Below, one piece after another: positions 30,671 through 40,449 of a DNA stretch of 64,000 nucleotides. A program made the translations under genes and the position numbers. Within the stretch, counting starts at the first letter, position 1; every line of letters starts with the position of its first letter. The notes under the pieces are model-generated. The model worked only from the letters and a program-made list of their open reading frames with translations, was not told the DNA's origin and ran no database searches. This DNA is from Ganoderma boninense (lineage: Eukaryota; Basidiomycota; Agaricomycetes; Polyporales; Polyporaceae), in assembly GCA_002900995.3 (NCBI GenBank), contig CM035309.1, positions 1,494,389 through 1,558,388 of the forward strand, in the 5' to 3' direction.

Positions 30671-32425
30671 ATGTTCGACGACGCAAACCTAGTGCAAGAG
30701 CTACCGGTGACGTTCCACCCCGCACTCTATCTGCAGAGACGGGGATGGGTTCTTGATGTCATGCGCCGCGAGAACATCACGGAGGTGAGTACTGAGTAGA
30801 CGCGATCATCTCCGCGCACGGTCGATCTGACGATCCAGCTTGCGATCGCCACACATCCCGGGAGCAGGTGCTCGACATTGGATGCGGCGAGGGCGAGTTA
30901 CTATCGTGTCTCTGCAACCCCGCCAGATGGCTCGCGCCACCGCCACCAGACGCGCTCCCGCCAGATCTGGCCGCATCGCCGGAGGCGACCTCTGCCCTTG
31001 ACGAGCTCCACCAGGACCTGCTGCACCCCAGGCGGATCGCCGGGCTCGATGTATGCAGGACGGACATCGAGTGCGCGGCACGCATCACGAAGCCGCCCAC
31101 CCCCGAGCCGGACGGGAACAACGTGGTGCTGTGGCACAGTGCACCCGCGCGCTGGGAGCCGCTGCAGGTGGAGATCTGGGAAGGCAGCCTCGCGGACGTC
31201 AACCCCGCGTTCGTGGGCGTCGAGTGTGCCGTCGCGACTGAAGTGTACGTCCGTCCGCTCTCTTCCTCTCCTTCTCGCCTCTGTGCCCGTGTGCGGCAGC
31301 GATAAGCCGGATGCGATGGGTCATGATTCATGGGAAGAAGGCTGACACGGGCGCGTCGCTCCACACAGCATCGAGCACCTGCACGAGGACGTGCTGGCGC
31401 GCTTCGCCCCGGTGGTGTTCGGCGCATACCACCCGCGCGTCGTGCTCGTCACCACGCCGTCGTTCACGTTCAACGCACGCTTCACCGCGCCAGACGCCCC
31501 GCCCGCGGCGCGCTCGGGGTGGCGCGACCCCACAGGACGGACGGACCGCATCTTCCGCCACTGTGACCACAAGTTCGAGTGGACGGTTGAAGAATTTGAA
31601 GAGTGGTGCGGCATCGTAGCGCGCGAGTGGGGGTACACGGTGGAGGTGGGCGGGGTGGGCAAGGCGCGGGAGGCCGACGAATGGGGCCGGGACAACGCGC
31701 TTGGGTGGGCGAGTCAGGTCGCGGAGTTCACCCGGGTAGAGGGCGAGGAATGGGCGAAACAGAGGGTAGAGCTCTGGAAGGCCATGCAAAGTCGGCAGCC
31801 GGCAGGGAAGGCACAAGAAGGCCACACGTTGTTCGCCAGCCACCAACACCCGGTCCATGAGACCGCCCGAGCTCCCAAATCACTGGACGCCGTGGGGGAA
31901 CTTGTGGTGTCAAGGATGCTCTATTACAGGGAGACAACCATGACACTGAACGACGTGTGGGTCGAGCGAGAGGTCGAGTTGGCGTGTGGAGGGTGGGTTG
32001 ACTGGCTCGTCCGCGCTGTCCAGAAGCACCCCGGCCTCTCCTTGCGGAAGACGCTACTTGCGTCACGTATAGATCCCGAGTGGATCGTCGACCTCGATCC
32101 GACGCTCCATCACCTCATTCCACCAGTCGTAACTCGGGACGAGATGTGGCCTTCCCCTCCAGACACAGAGGAATTGGTGGAACCTGAGGACGCAGATGAC
32201 GGTGCGGGCTGTGACGAAGACAGAAGCGTTGTCATCAGGGAAGGCAATTGGGAGTCGAAACAAGAAGGCTGGGGTAGTTGGGGAGAGGACTGCAAGAGTG
32301 GATCTTGGGGAGAGGTTGAAGTAAAGTGGGAGTGGGGAAAGGTTGATGGTGATGACGACTCAGGCAGGGTGTCGGAGTGGACACCAGCAGACGAAAACAC
32401 GGAAGATGCAGGGACGCGGTGTTAA
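30671..32425 (+). CDS. HEN1: HEN1-type small-RNA 2'-O-methyltransferase
   Basis: Exons 30671-30784, 30868-31244, 31369-32425; 515 aa, phases agree. HEN1 transfers a methyl group from AdoMet to the 3'-terminal 2'-OH of small RNAs. The N-terminal motif FHPALYLQRRGWVLDVM leads into AdoMet motif I VLDIGCGEGELL. The metal site EVIEH (E163, E166, H167) spans intron 2. It is followed by YHPRVVLVTTPSFTFN and RHCDHKFEWTVEEFEEW (H228 and H231 as candidate fourth ligand), the HEN1 signature. After about residue 440 comes an acidic tail with six tryptophans (W458, W465, W468, W477, W484, W486) in WG/GW context. There is no dsRNA-binding domain, as in animal and ciliate HEN1, so RNA would be single-stranded or Argonaute-bound. 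Confidence 0.9.
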
Positions 32426-32730
32426 GGACTGCAGCTACTGACCTTACGTTTGGGATATCATTTCGACGCTTGGAATTTTCAACTTTGAATATGTAATAGA
32501 CTGTCCAGGAATGCACAAATGGGATATAAGCACGAGCACAGTTGGGGGCTCGATGCGCGCTGTAGGTTACAGTAGAAGTCCTTGTGGAGCACATCACCTT
32601 CAGTGCTAAGAAGTCGAGGCAACTCGAAGGGAAGCGCACCAAAATTGATACCCTCCCGGCAAGCACCCGCAAGACCTCTTCGCCGAATGATTACTCTGCG
32701 ACGGACCGCCTTGGGCCTATGCCGAATGAT
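32426..32730. other. Convergent 3' region HEN1-VMA9
   Basis: 305 bp of 3' flank between convergent genes. Nothing else seen. Confidence 0.5.
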
Positions 32731-33017
32731 TCAGTCTCCTGTGAAACGGTTCCCAATACTTTCGAAGTTGACTTACGCTCCAAGGGATGCACCTGCGCAA
32801 GGTAGGTGACAGTCCACATCAGGTAGCAACACGTAAGGGTGAGGAGGACACTCGTCCGGATCAGCCTGTGCAAGAAGGGCGTGTTCAACAAATGCCGTGC
32901 TCAGGCAGGCAGGACGACATACGTCTGGTTGGGGCCCTTGGGGGTTGCAAACCACGCTGCAGCCATGAGGCCGAAAACAATGGCCAGGATGAATAGCGTG
33001 GGCAGGGCGGACGACAT
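32731..33017 (-). CDS. VMA9: V-type proton ATPase subunit e (Vma9)
   Basis: Exons 33017-32923, 32865-32777, 32738-32731; 63 aa. Two membrane spans are visible: LFILAIVFGLMAAAWFAT and LLTLTCCYLMWTVTYLAQ, joined by PKGPNQTLIRTS and ending VHPLE. That is the standard layout of subunit e, a small proteolipid-associated subunit of the V0 sector that acidifies vacuole and Golgi. It is too short per exon to stand out as an ORF but the joins restore the family pattern. The last coding exon is just 8 nt (ends RD), and other acceptors nearby would change only the last residue or two, so the exact C-terminus is uncertain. It faces the metzincin gene across a 1.1-kb gap. Confidence 0.85.
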
Positions 33018-34102
33018 GGCAGTGGATGGTGGAAGCTGAAGTGGAGCTTGAAGCACCTGCGCCCGTCTCGGGGTTCGCTGGGCGTCTCTCGGCTGCTCGG
33101 CTGCTTCTTATAGCAACTAAGCACTAGCAAGGCTACGCAGCGGCACAGCGTCGTTCCCCGCCTCGGTTAGCACTTGCTGCCACCTTCTGCCTCGTTTTTC
33201 TGGCCCACATTCAAGTGTCAATGTCGCACCCTCGAACATCAATGCGGCTGTTAAGCATACATCACCATCCGCTCTATCATCCTTGTACTTGCAAGAGTCA
33301 TCGTCCAGTATCTAGGACTACCCAAGCCAAACTGCGCAATGTCGACCAGTTCAAACTCTCCAACGTGTACCGCACATTGCGGCCAAAGTCTCCCATATCC
33401 CAGCACATAGAACAGAATAGACTGTTGGAATGGAAGTGAGATGTCCAATTCAACATCGGCGAGACCCGAATCATCAACATGTATGTGTCCACCTTCGACG
33501 AAGCGAGCTCATGCATAGGCATCATGCTCGAGAAGTCGGACGGCACAATTCACGGATAGTCAGGTGCGTGTCACTTCCTACCTCATCCGCGATATTTACA
33601 GCCTCTCTCATCCAATGCTGCGTTATCACAGGAGCATGTTATAGGGACGGTCTCCCTCAAATGGGTACCGGTAGTTGGCAGGCTACACGAGATAAACACG
33701 ACCGCTCGTTCGCCCGGTGCAAGATGTCACAGCTTTTCGTCGAGGAGTGTTGATTCCTCATTAGTATACCTACCCCGCCGGCGTAAGCGGGAGCTGAGAG
33801 AACGAGGAAACAAGGCCGAGACAGTGCAATGGAAGTTCCAATGCCACTCACCCGTTGACAGGAAAAATCTTTTGTCCTCGTCCAGAGACACTTCCTTTGA
33901 CCTCTTGATCGCTCCCAGATGCAACTGAGAGCCGCCCTACCGTCAGTGACTCTTCGTATAAAAACCCCCCAGGTTTGCTACGTCTTTCCCCAGTCAAACG
34001 CGACGCCATCGCACCTATCACTTCTACACCTTTGAGACTCTCGACTCATCACCCTATAAACCCTCAGAAACCCCTTCCTCCCAATCCTCTTGTTATCACA
34101 CC
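33018..34102. other. Divergent intergenic region VMA9 / metzincin-lectin
   Basis: Holds the VMA9 promoter on the left and a strong TATA box (33957-33964) for the gene at 34103. Around 33300-33560 on the plus strand, two open stretches (AKLRNVDQFKLSNVYRTL, then VQFNIGETRIINMYVSTF to a stop near 33559) look coding but have no ATG-to-stop model and no family match. They may be a gene remnant. Confidence 0.35.
33957..33964 (+). promoter_or_regulatory. TATA box of the metzincin/lectin gene
   Basis: TATAAAAA lies 139 bp before the ATG at 34103, followed by a pyrimidine-rich leader (CACCTATCACTTCTACACC). It is the clearest core promoter in the window and suggests inducible or high expression. Confidence 0.55.
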
Positions 34103-35707
34103 ATGACTACCCCTCGTACCTGCACTGAGATGCACCTTTCTCCCGACCTCCGGGCCAAGGCGGACATGCTCTCCGTCAAGGAGAACCCTGCCAATAGCCA
34201 CCAGATCGCCACGGGAGGCGTCATCCTGCGTCGGGGAGACACTTGCGCCCTCGCTCCTCCCGTGGGACTGAAGTGGCGAAACGGCCGTGTTCTCCGTGTC
34301 AGGATCCTTGGCGGCACCGAGGTGATCAAGGCCAAGGTTCGCCAGTACGCCGCCGTCTGGACTAAACACGCCAACATCACCTTCGACTTCGTCGAGTCCG
34401 GCGATGCCGAGATCCGGGTCAACATCGACTCGAGCGGCGCTTCATGGTCCTACATGGGCACGGACAACCTGTGTGTCCCCCAGACGCAGCCTACGATGAA
34501 CCTTGGATGGCTCACGGACGCGTCGTCCGAGGCCGAGTTTTCCAGCGTCATCATCCACCAGTTTGGCCACGTCCTGGGCTGCACTCACGAGCACCAGCCC
34601 CCCACCGGTGGCATCTCTTGGAACAAGGAGGTTGTGTATGCGCATTACGCGGCCACTGTGGGCTGGAGCCAGGAGGAAGTCGACCGAAACATCTTTCAGG
34701 TCTACTCTTCGACAACCACCCAGTACACCGAGTTCAACGCGGCCTCCATCATGCTGTTCCCCATTTCCCCCTTCCTCACGACCAACGGCTTCTCGGTCGA
34801 GTGGAACACGCAGCTGTCCGAGGTGGACCAGACGTTCATCATCCTCGCGTACCCTCGGGATGAGGAGCACATCTACGTGGCCTCTTTCAACACGATGGAG
34901 GTTCGCGCGTGGGACAAGCCGGCGAAGGATGCTAGCAAGGAAATCGTTTTCCCCACCGCCTACGACCGCCCGCCCAAGGTTGCTGTCGGCCTGAACTGGC
35001 TTGACGTGAGCAAAGACGCGAACATTCGTGTCACCGCCTTCGCCGACAACATCACTCCCTCCTCGGTGGACGTCCATATCAACACGTGGGCAGACACTAC
35101 GCTGTACTCTGCGGGTGCCACCTTGTTCCCCGTTCCCCCCTGCGACCCTGACTTCCAGGTCGGGCAGTTCTCCACGCAGGAAGACCACCCCTGGCAGAAA
35201 CCCCAGCTCAAGACCTCGCGTTTCATCGCCTTCGAGCGCGCGTACGCCTCCCCGCCGACTGTGGTCGTCTTCCTGAACCAGCTGGACATGGCCAAGGACA
35301 AGAACTGGCGCGTCACGACCACCGCCACGGACGTGACGACCACGGGCTTCGTCATCCACATCGACTCCTGGTTTGACACGGTGCTCTACTCCGCCACCGC
35401 GGCCTGGATCGCATACCCCAGCGGCAAGCCTGGCGTGGTCAGCGGCTCGTACAACACGCAGGACGTGCGTCCGTGGGACAAGCCGCAGCTCACCAACAGT
35501 GGCCGGGTTTCCTTCCCGCGCGGCGCGTTCTGCCGGGCCCCGACGGTGTTTATTGCGTTCAACACCATGGATATCGACGCCTCCCGCAACCTGCGCCTGA
35601 AGTTGGCGGCGGACTCGGTGTCCAAGGACGGCCTGACCTGGCACATCGACAGTTGGTATGACACGATCCTGTACTCCGCCGGTGCTTCGTACATCGCTTT
35701 CGCCTAA
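34103..35707 (+). CDS. Metzincin-fold protein with three H-type lectin domains; catalytic Glu replaced
   Basis: Single exon, 534 aa, no signal peptide. Residues 50-250 are an astacin-like zinc metallopeptidase domain: WRNGRVLRVRILGG, HANITFDFVES, and zinc motif H152-QFGH-VLGCTH162-EH, with SIM of the Met-turn downstream. The usual HExxHxxGxxH is here HQxxHxxGxxH: codon 153 (34559-34561) is CAG, Gln. The three zinc ligands stay, but the general base is gone, so peptidase activity is doubtful. Residues 255-534 are three tandem H-type lectin units (PF09458), each with a WDKP/WQKP motif, a PPxV strand and a closing YSAxAxxxA/P strand. H-type lectins often bind GalNAc. The combination suggests a glycan-targeted binding protein. 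It is intronless among intron-rich neighbours and convergent with CYP51. Confidence 0.87.
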   Translation: MTTPRTCTEMHLSPDLRAKADMLSVKENPANSHQIATGGVILRRGDTCALAPPVGLKWRNGRVLRVRILGGTEVIKAKVRQYAAVWTKHANITFDFVESGDAEIRVNIDSSGASWSYMGTDNLCVPQTQPTMNLGWLTDASSEAEFSSVIIHQFGHVLGCTHEHQPPTGGISWNKEVVYAHYAATVGWSQEEVDRNIFQVYSSTTTQYTEFNAASIMLFPISPFLTTNGFSVEWNTQLSEVDQTFIILAYPRDEEHIYVASFNTMEVRAWDKPAKDASKEIVFPTAYDRPPKVAVGLNWLDVSKDANIRVTAFADNITPSSVDVHINTWADTTLYSAGATLFPVPPCDPDFQVGQFSTQEDHPWQKPQLKTSRFIAFERAYASPPTVVVFLNQLDMAKDKNWRVTTTATDVTTTGFVIHIDSWFDTVLYSATAAWIAYPSGKPGVVSGSYNTQDVRPWDKPQLTNSGRVSFPRGAFCRAPTVFIAFNTMDIDASRNLRLKLAADSVSKDGLTWHIDSWYDTILYSAGASYIAFA

Positions 35708-36354
35708 GGTCTTCCTTTCCCTTGACCTCACTATGTCTTTTTCACCCCATTTCCCATTCACTGCAGCTCGTTCAGTACACGTGTCTGTAAAATTCCTTTC
35801 AAACTGGCTATCCTTCCTCTGTCCTCATTATTAGTACTATCAAAAAACCCAACTAGGCTATCCCATTTGTCCCCATCCGATGATCTGTCTGTCCTTACCT
35901 TGTTATGCACCCCGTCGCTCTCCTCGTGCTACCAATGTACGATACATGGTGTTGTTGCCCGCTCTCACTGTCGTTACCTGTGAAGTTGTACTGCGCACCG
36001 GCCGCATGATGCATATTTTTGTCCAAACGTTTTCCGCTGAGGAAGGTGTCTTTGGGAGCCATGCACAGCTGACGTCAAGGCAACTGCACGCTCGAGCTCT
36101 TCCAAGTTCAATCTTGTTCTTGTCTGTGCCTATGCTGCCCTCTGCTGTGGTTATCTTCTGCGTCTATTTAAACTCGGCGGGGCTACGTTTATACCCCTGC
36201 AAACCTCATCGTCCCACATTCCACTTCGATGCTTTAAGACAGCTTTCTATCCCAGGATCCATTCATTATGTAGTGTGCAACACATTAAGATACTTCGTGG
36301 TTATCATGAAACGCTGATCTACTAAGCACCCAAACGGCGCGAACAACCCACTGC
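35708..36354. other. Convergent 3' region metzincin-lectin / CYP51
   Basis: 647 bp of 3' flank. The ORF at 35880-36317 has no motif. Nothing further seen. Confidence 0.45.
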
Positions 36355-38324
36355 TCACTCGAACTTCCTGCGACGGTACATGATTTGGCTCGGCATCGGC
36401 TGCACCATCATCGACTACGAGCATACACAACGCCACGTCCGTCAGCACACACTCAGCACTGAAAACAAAAACAAAAGCGACGCACCGCATAGTCAGACTT
36501 GGGGAACTCGCCCTCAATGCGGAACTCCATGCGGCGGATGAGCGCGATGATGACGGTGCTGATCTGGAGGTACGCGAACTGCTCGCCGATGCACCGGTGC
36601 CTGCCCGCGCCGAACGGCAAGTACGGGGACACCGTGCCCTTCGACACGAGTCCGAACCCAAAGTCGACCTTCTCGCCCTCGTTGTACTCCTTGTGCGCCT
36701 GGGCCGCGACGCCCTTCTCGTCGTACCATCGCAGAGGCTCCCACGTGTCCGAGTCCTCCCACACTGTGGGGTCGAGCTGCGAGACGATAGGCGACGCGAG
36801 CACGATGTCGCCCTTGGGCACGACGAACATGACGTCCTCGGATGGTGCGGCGAGCGTTGCGGGCACGGGGATGTCCACGTGCGCCTTGCGCATGATGCTG
36901 TGGATAGGCGGGTGGACGCGGAGTGTTTCGCGGACGACGGCGTCGAGGACCTTGAGCTCACGAATGTCCTCATAGCGCACATCGCGGAGGCCACCATCGG
37001 GAGTGCCGAAGTGGGCGACCTGCTCCTTGTAAAGCGCGTCCCTACAACGCAGTTAGCACTTTGCTGGGTGACGGAACACAGCACGTACTGAAGATCTTGA
37101 CGGTCAGCGAGATGAAGCATTGTCCACGCAAGCGAGGAGGAGCTGGTGTGTTGGCCAGCCATAAGGAGGGCAATCAGGATGTGGGCGATCTCGTGATCCG
37201 GGAGGGGAGTGCCATCACGGTACTTCTGTTGCATAAGAGAGTTCATGACATCGTCTTCGCGTTCCTGTAGAGCGGTGAGCTTAAGCGTTCTGGGCACCAC
37301 GTCAGTTGGACTCACGTGTTCTGGCATGGTCCGACGTGCACGGATAAGGCTCTGGTAGAAGTTGCTCATCTTCAGGTGCGCCGCATCCCTCTTCCAGTAG
37401 CTGGGAAGAGGCAGGCCGGGGATCATCCAGTGGAGAGGCGTGAAGCCATGGTCGAGGTCAGAGTAAACCTGCGCATAGTCTTTGGTCAATCGCTCGCGGA
37501 TTTCCCGACCCTGGAGCGTGCGCGACGCGGTGAGGATAGTGACTTCCGCAAAAGTCTTGAGGACAGGGAAAGCGCCCCATTCGTTGATGTCGTTCGTCTG
37601 GTAAGCGCGGAAGGAGGCATCGGCGTTCAAATAGTCCTTGACCTCATCCTCGATCATGCCCACATAGGAGCGGAACTTGTCAATGGTCAGTGAGACCTTG
37701 ACAAACTTCTTCTGCTCCATGAGCTTCTCGTTCGGGCAATCGTACACGACATCCTTGCCGAAAATGGGCGTGGTCAAGTGCTGGAGACATGCATGAGCCC
37801 AGACAGGTCTGCAAACACGTGTATGAGAACGGTGAACGTACCGAATAGACGTCTTCGGCGGCGAGTTGGGTATGCTTGCCACCAAGGACGTAGTCGTTAC
37901 CGTGGGTACCAAGAGTGACGGTGACACGTTTGCCAAGGAGGATGAAAGTAAAGCAATTGCCATACTGTTTGCACGTTATAGCGAGAATGCGGAGCGGACA
38001 GCTGATCCACATACCTTTTCCCTACATTCCCTGAAGAAGCCGATGGGGTCACGGCCATACGACGGAGCAGAGCCCAGGAAGGGTATCCAGTGCCAGACCA
38101 TTGGAGGTTGGGATTTTGGACGGGGTATCTTAACGTGGCGTTTGTGCAAGGTTCGAATAGTCCCAAAGCGAGTTAGAACTCACCAACTGCCACAAAACAT
38201 TAAGAATAACCGACAGCACGGGCACGTTGATCAATGCCAGCAAGAGCAAACGGGGGGTGGCAGGCCATTCGAGCTGGGTGAGGGTACCAGTCCAAGGCTC
38301 AGAGAAGGTGGCGTTGGCCGACAT
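36355..38324 (-). CDS. ERG11: Lanosterol 14-alpha-demethylase, cytochrome P450 CYP51
   Basis: Exons 38324-38184, 38128-38015, 37964-37842, 37780-37316, 37264-37089, 37041-36486, 36414-36355; 544 aa with every junction in phase. It removes the 14-alpha methyl of lanosterol or eburicol in ergosterol synthesis, on the ER. Visible: N-terminal anchor [41 protein letters not shown]-helix [15 protein letters not shown], ExxR in [14 protein letters not shown], and the heme loop [14 protein letters not shown] with Cys490. It is the target of azole fungicides in fungi. Intron 4 (37265-37315, 51 nt) is a multiple of three without a stop, so retention would insert 17 residues. Confidence 0.95.
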
Positions 38325-39195
38325 GGTTACCAGCGAGCTTGCAGAGGTCGCCCAGAAGGTAAGAAATGTCGAGAAAGAGGAAGAGGGGGACGCCGGAGTC
38401 GGTGGACGGGGCCAACGAATGGGCGGCTCAAGATATACAATTTATTGAGTGTGCCATCGAACCATTCCGGCCTGCCGAATCAGGCCCTCGCTTCGCCTCA
38501 TTTGGTTCTCGGTCTCTCTGGTCGCCCTCAGTCCGCCCAGGCCAGTCCCTTCACGATGTTCTGGGACCAGACCCAAAAATCGTCAGACTTTGGCAGTCTT
38601 CGGCTGTACTCACCATCATCGTATGGTGTTCATGGCTTCCGCTTGACGCAAGTGTGGTCAGAGCGTCTTTTGACGCCCGCCTTCGGATGCGGGCGCCTCG
38701 CGGACGGAGAGCCTGGCCAACATTTCATCAACAGTACTTATAGCTATGTACCACGATATCGGACTTGTTGAACGCGTTTCAAATCAAATCACTGACGACT
38801 GAAATAACTGCACTGCAGAGTAAGATAGCATTGCGATGTACACTTCCCACTGTTGAGTCTAGGAGTCTGCAGTAACGAAGGCATTTCGATGGCGAGCATG
38901 TCTAGAAAAAGCAACAGCATACAGCCTCATCCAAGAAGCGTCCACGAAAGCGCGCTAGTCCATAAGAAAGCGATTATATGAAATTCGCGGACGGAAGGGA
39001 GCAGCGAGCTAACCATGTTATCCAAGAACCTCAAAGTGCAGACCCTCCTGTCGCCGATGTTTCCTGGCGAAACACTGGCAACGTTGCCTGTAGCGTTGTG
39101 GAGCATGTTCTTCGAGTGGCGGATACGTTCTAGGCGATCCCGCAGAGTATGCGGGGATCCAAGCATGGGGGTGCAAAGGGGGTGCTCCAATCTCG
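38325..39195. other. Upstream region of CYP51
   Basis: 871 bp containing the CYP51 promoter and the 3' flank of the membrane ORF. No sterol-response-type element could be assigned by eye. No gene supported. Confidence 0.4.
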
Positions 39196-40449
39196 TCACG
39201 CCTGGACTCTCCCCTCCTGAACAATCGCCTTTGCTCTCCTCGGTAGGTGGCTGGGAAGGGACAGGAGCGCCGCTGCGCTGCCGAGCGACATGGCTCGTGC
39301 GCGCAAGCGAGCCGCCTGGAAGATCACAAAAGCCAAGAGGCCTTCGTATAAGGCGTATATCGCGTAGTGGACGGCCGACTTGATGCGTGGCCACGAGAGG
39401 ATGACGAGCGACGCCGCGCACACGACGAGCACCTTGTACGTCTTGCGCGACAGCGTGGTGCCTGCGAAGACGAGACGTGCGAAGAGGCAGACGAGCTGGA
39501 CGACCTCCTGGGTGAGGGCGCGGACCGCGGCGACCACCAGGACGAGCGCAGCGTAGCGGGAGATTGCTGAATTGAGCCGGCATGCGGCGGACAGGACATG
39601 GTATGCGGCGAGGACAACGCGGAGATATGCGAGGATGAAGCGGTTGAAGGCGAGCACGACGGGGTAGACGGCGCACATGGCCGGATATGCGGAGCACAGG
39701 ATGTGTCGGGCGGACAGGACCCAACGGAAGAAGATGAGGTACACCTTGCATAGCTCGAAGAGGAACGTCCGCAGTTTCCAGCTGAGGCAAACTAGCTGCC
39801 ACATGAGGCGATAGTCGAGTGGGAAGGGTGGGTGCGCGAGGACGTGACGGATGATGCTGTCGGGAGATACTTTCGTCTCTGGATCGAGGATGGCCAAACC
39901 AAGGGTGAGGACGAAGGAGTTAAGCATGAGGCCGATTAGGAGCATCACAAGAAAGGGGGAATGGGTCGCGGATACGGAAGTGAGCCTAAGGACTAGACCC
40001 CTGAGAGAGTCTAAAGTAGAAAGTCCGGATTGCATAGCGAGAGCGATAAGCCAGAGCATAGTGATCCTTGGAAACGTCGATAGCAACGCGATAGCAAACC
40101 AAACCAAAGCAGGCAAAGCGAAACAGCACCAGGGCTGTCTTCGACGCAGGGAGGAACCAGGAAGCGGTGATTGACTCCAAACTAATATTATAGCTGTGAT
40201 TGCGAGGGGGTCAGCCTCTGGAACCGTAAGGTTCGCGAGAGGCAGACAACGAAACGTCGGTGCGGCAGAGGCGCGCAAAGAGGTACTGTCAGCCTTCTTC
40301 AGTGAATCCTCGATACATTTGAGTTCAAACTTACTAGTCGGTCTTGTCTTTAGCCCCCGCTCCTCCACACACCCTTTCTTCATCATCCGGATGCATCGAT
40401 CTAGTACAATTCGGAGGTGGGGACAGAAGTATAAATACATCGGTTTCAT
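39196..40449 (-). CDS. Putative multi-pass membrane protein, unrecognised
   Basis: An uninterrupted 417-codon frame from an ATG at 40449. I do not recognise it. From about residue 80 it has repeated hydrophobic segments: PLAITAIILVW, CCFALPALVWFAIALLSTF, PFLVMLLIGLMLNSFVLTLG, CKVYLIFFRWVL, AVYPVVLAFNRFILAYLRVV, YAALVLVVAAVRAL, YKVLVVCAASLVILSW. Arg/Lys residues between them suggest ordinary loop topology. The first 80 residues are hydrophilic and could instead be leader sequence: the ATG at 40054-40052 (MLWLIALAMQ) would give a shorter protein. No introns were needed. Base composition resembles neighbouring genes. It could be an orphan gene or a chance ORF; the number of evenly spaced hydrophobic segments favours a gene. 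Confidence 0.4.
   Translation of the reverse strand: MKPMYLYFCPHLRIVLDRCIRMMKKGCVEERGLKTRPTSKFELKCIEDSLKKADSTSLRASAAPTFRCLPLANLTVPEADPLAITAIILVWSQSPLPGSSLRRRQPWCCFALPALVWFAIALLSTFPRITMLWLIALAMQSGLSTLDSLRGLVLRLTSVSATHSPFLVMLLIGLMLNSFVLTLGLAILDPETKVSPDSIIRHVLAHPPFPLDYRLMWQLVCLSWKLRTFLFELCKVYLIFFRWVLSARHILCSAYPAMCAVYPVVLAFNRFILAYLRVVLAAYHVLSAACRLNSAISRYAALVLVVAAVRALTQEVVQLVCLFARLVFAGTTLSRKTYKVLVVCAASLVILSWPRIKSAVHYAIYALYEGLLAFVIFQAARLRARAMSLGSAAALLSLPSHLPRRAKAIVQEGRVQA

Noticed and set aside
34442..35761. 439-aa minus-strand ORF
   Set aside because: Antisense shadow of the metzincin/lectin gene, which has family motifs, a start and a TATA box on the plus strand.
38150..38166. GGTTCGAATAGTCCC resembling a tRNA T-arm
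   Set aside because: Lies within intron 1 of CYP51 with no matching arms around it.
38927..39802. 291-aa minus-strand ORF overlapping the membrane ORF
   Set aside because: Pro/Arg-rich, no hydrophobic pattern or motif; the overlapping frame with regular hydrophobic segments is the better candidate.
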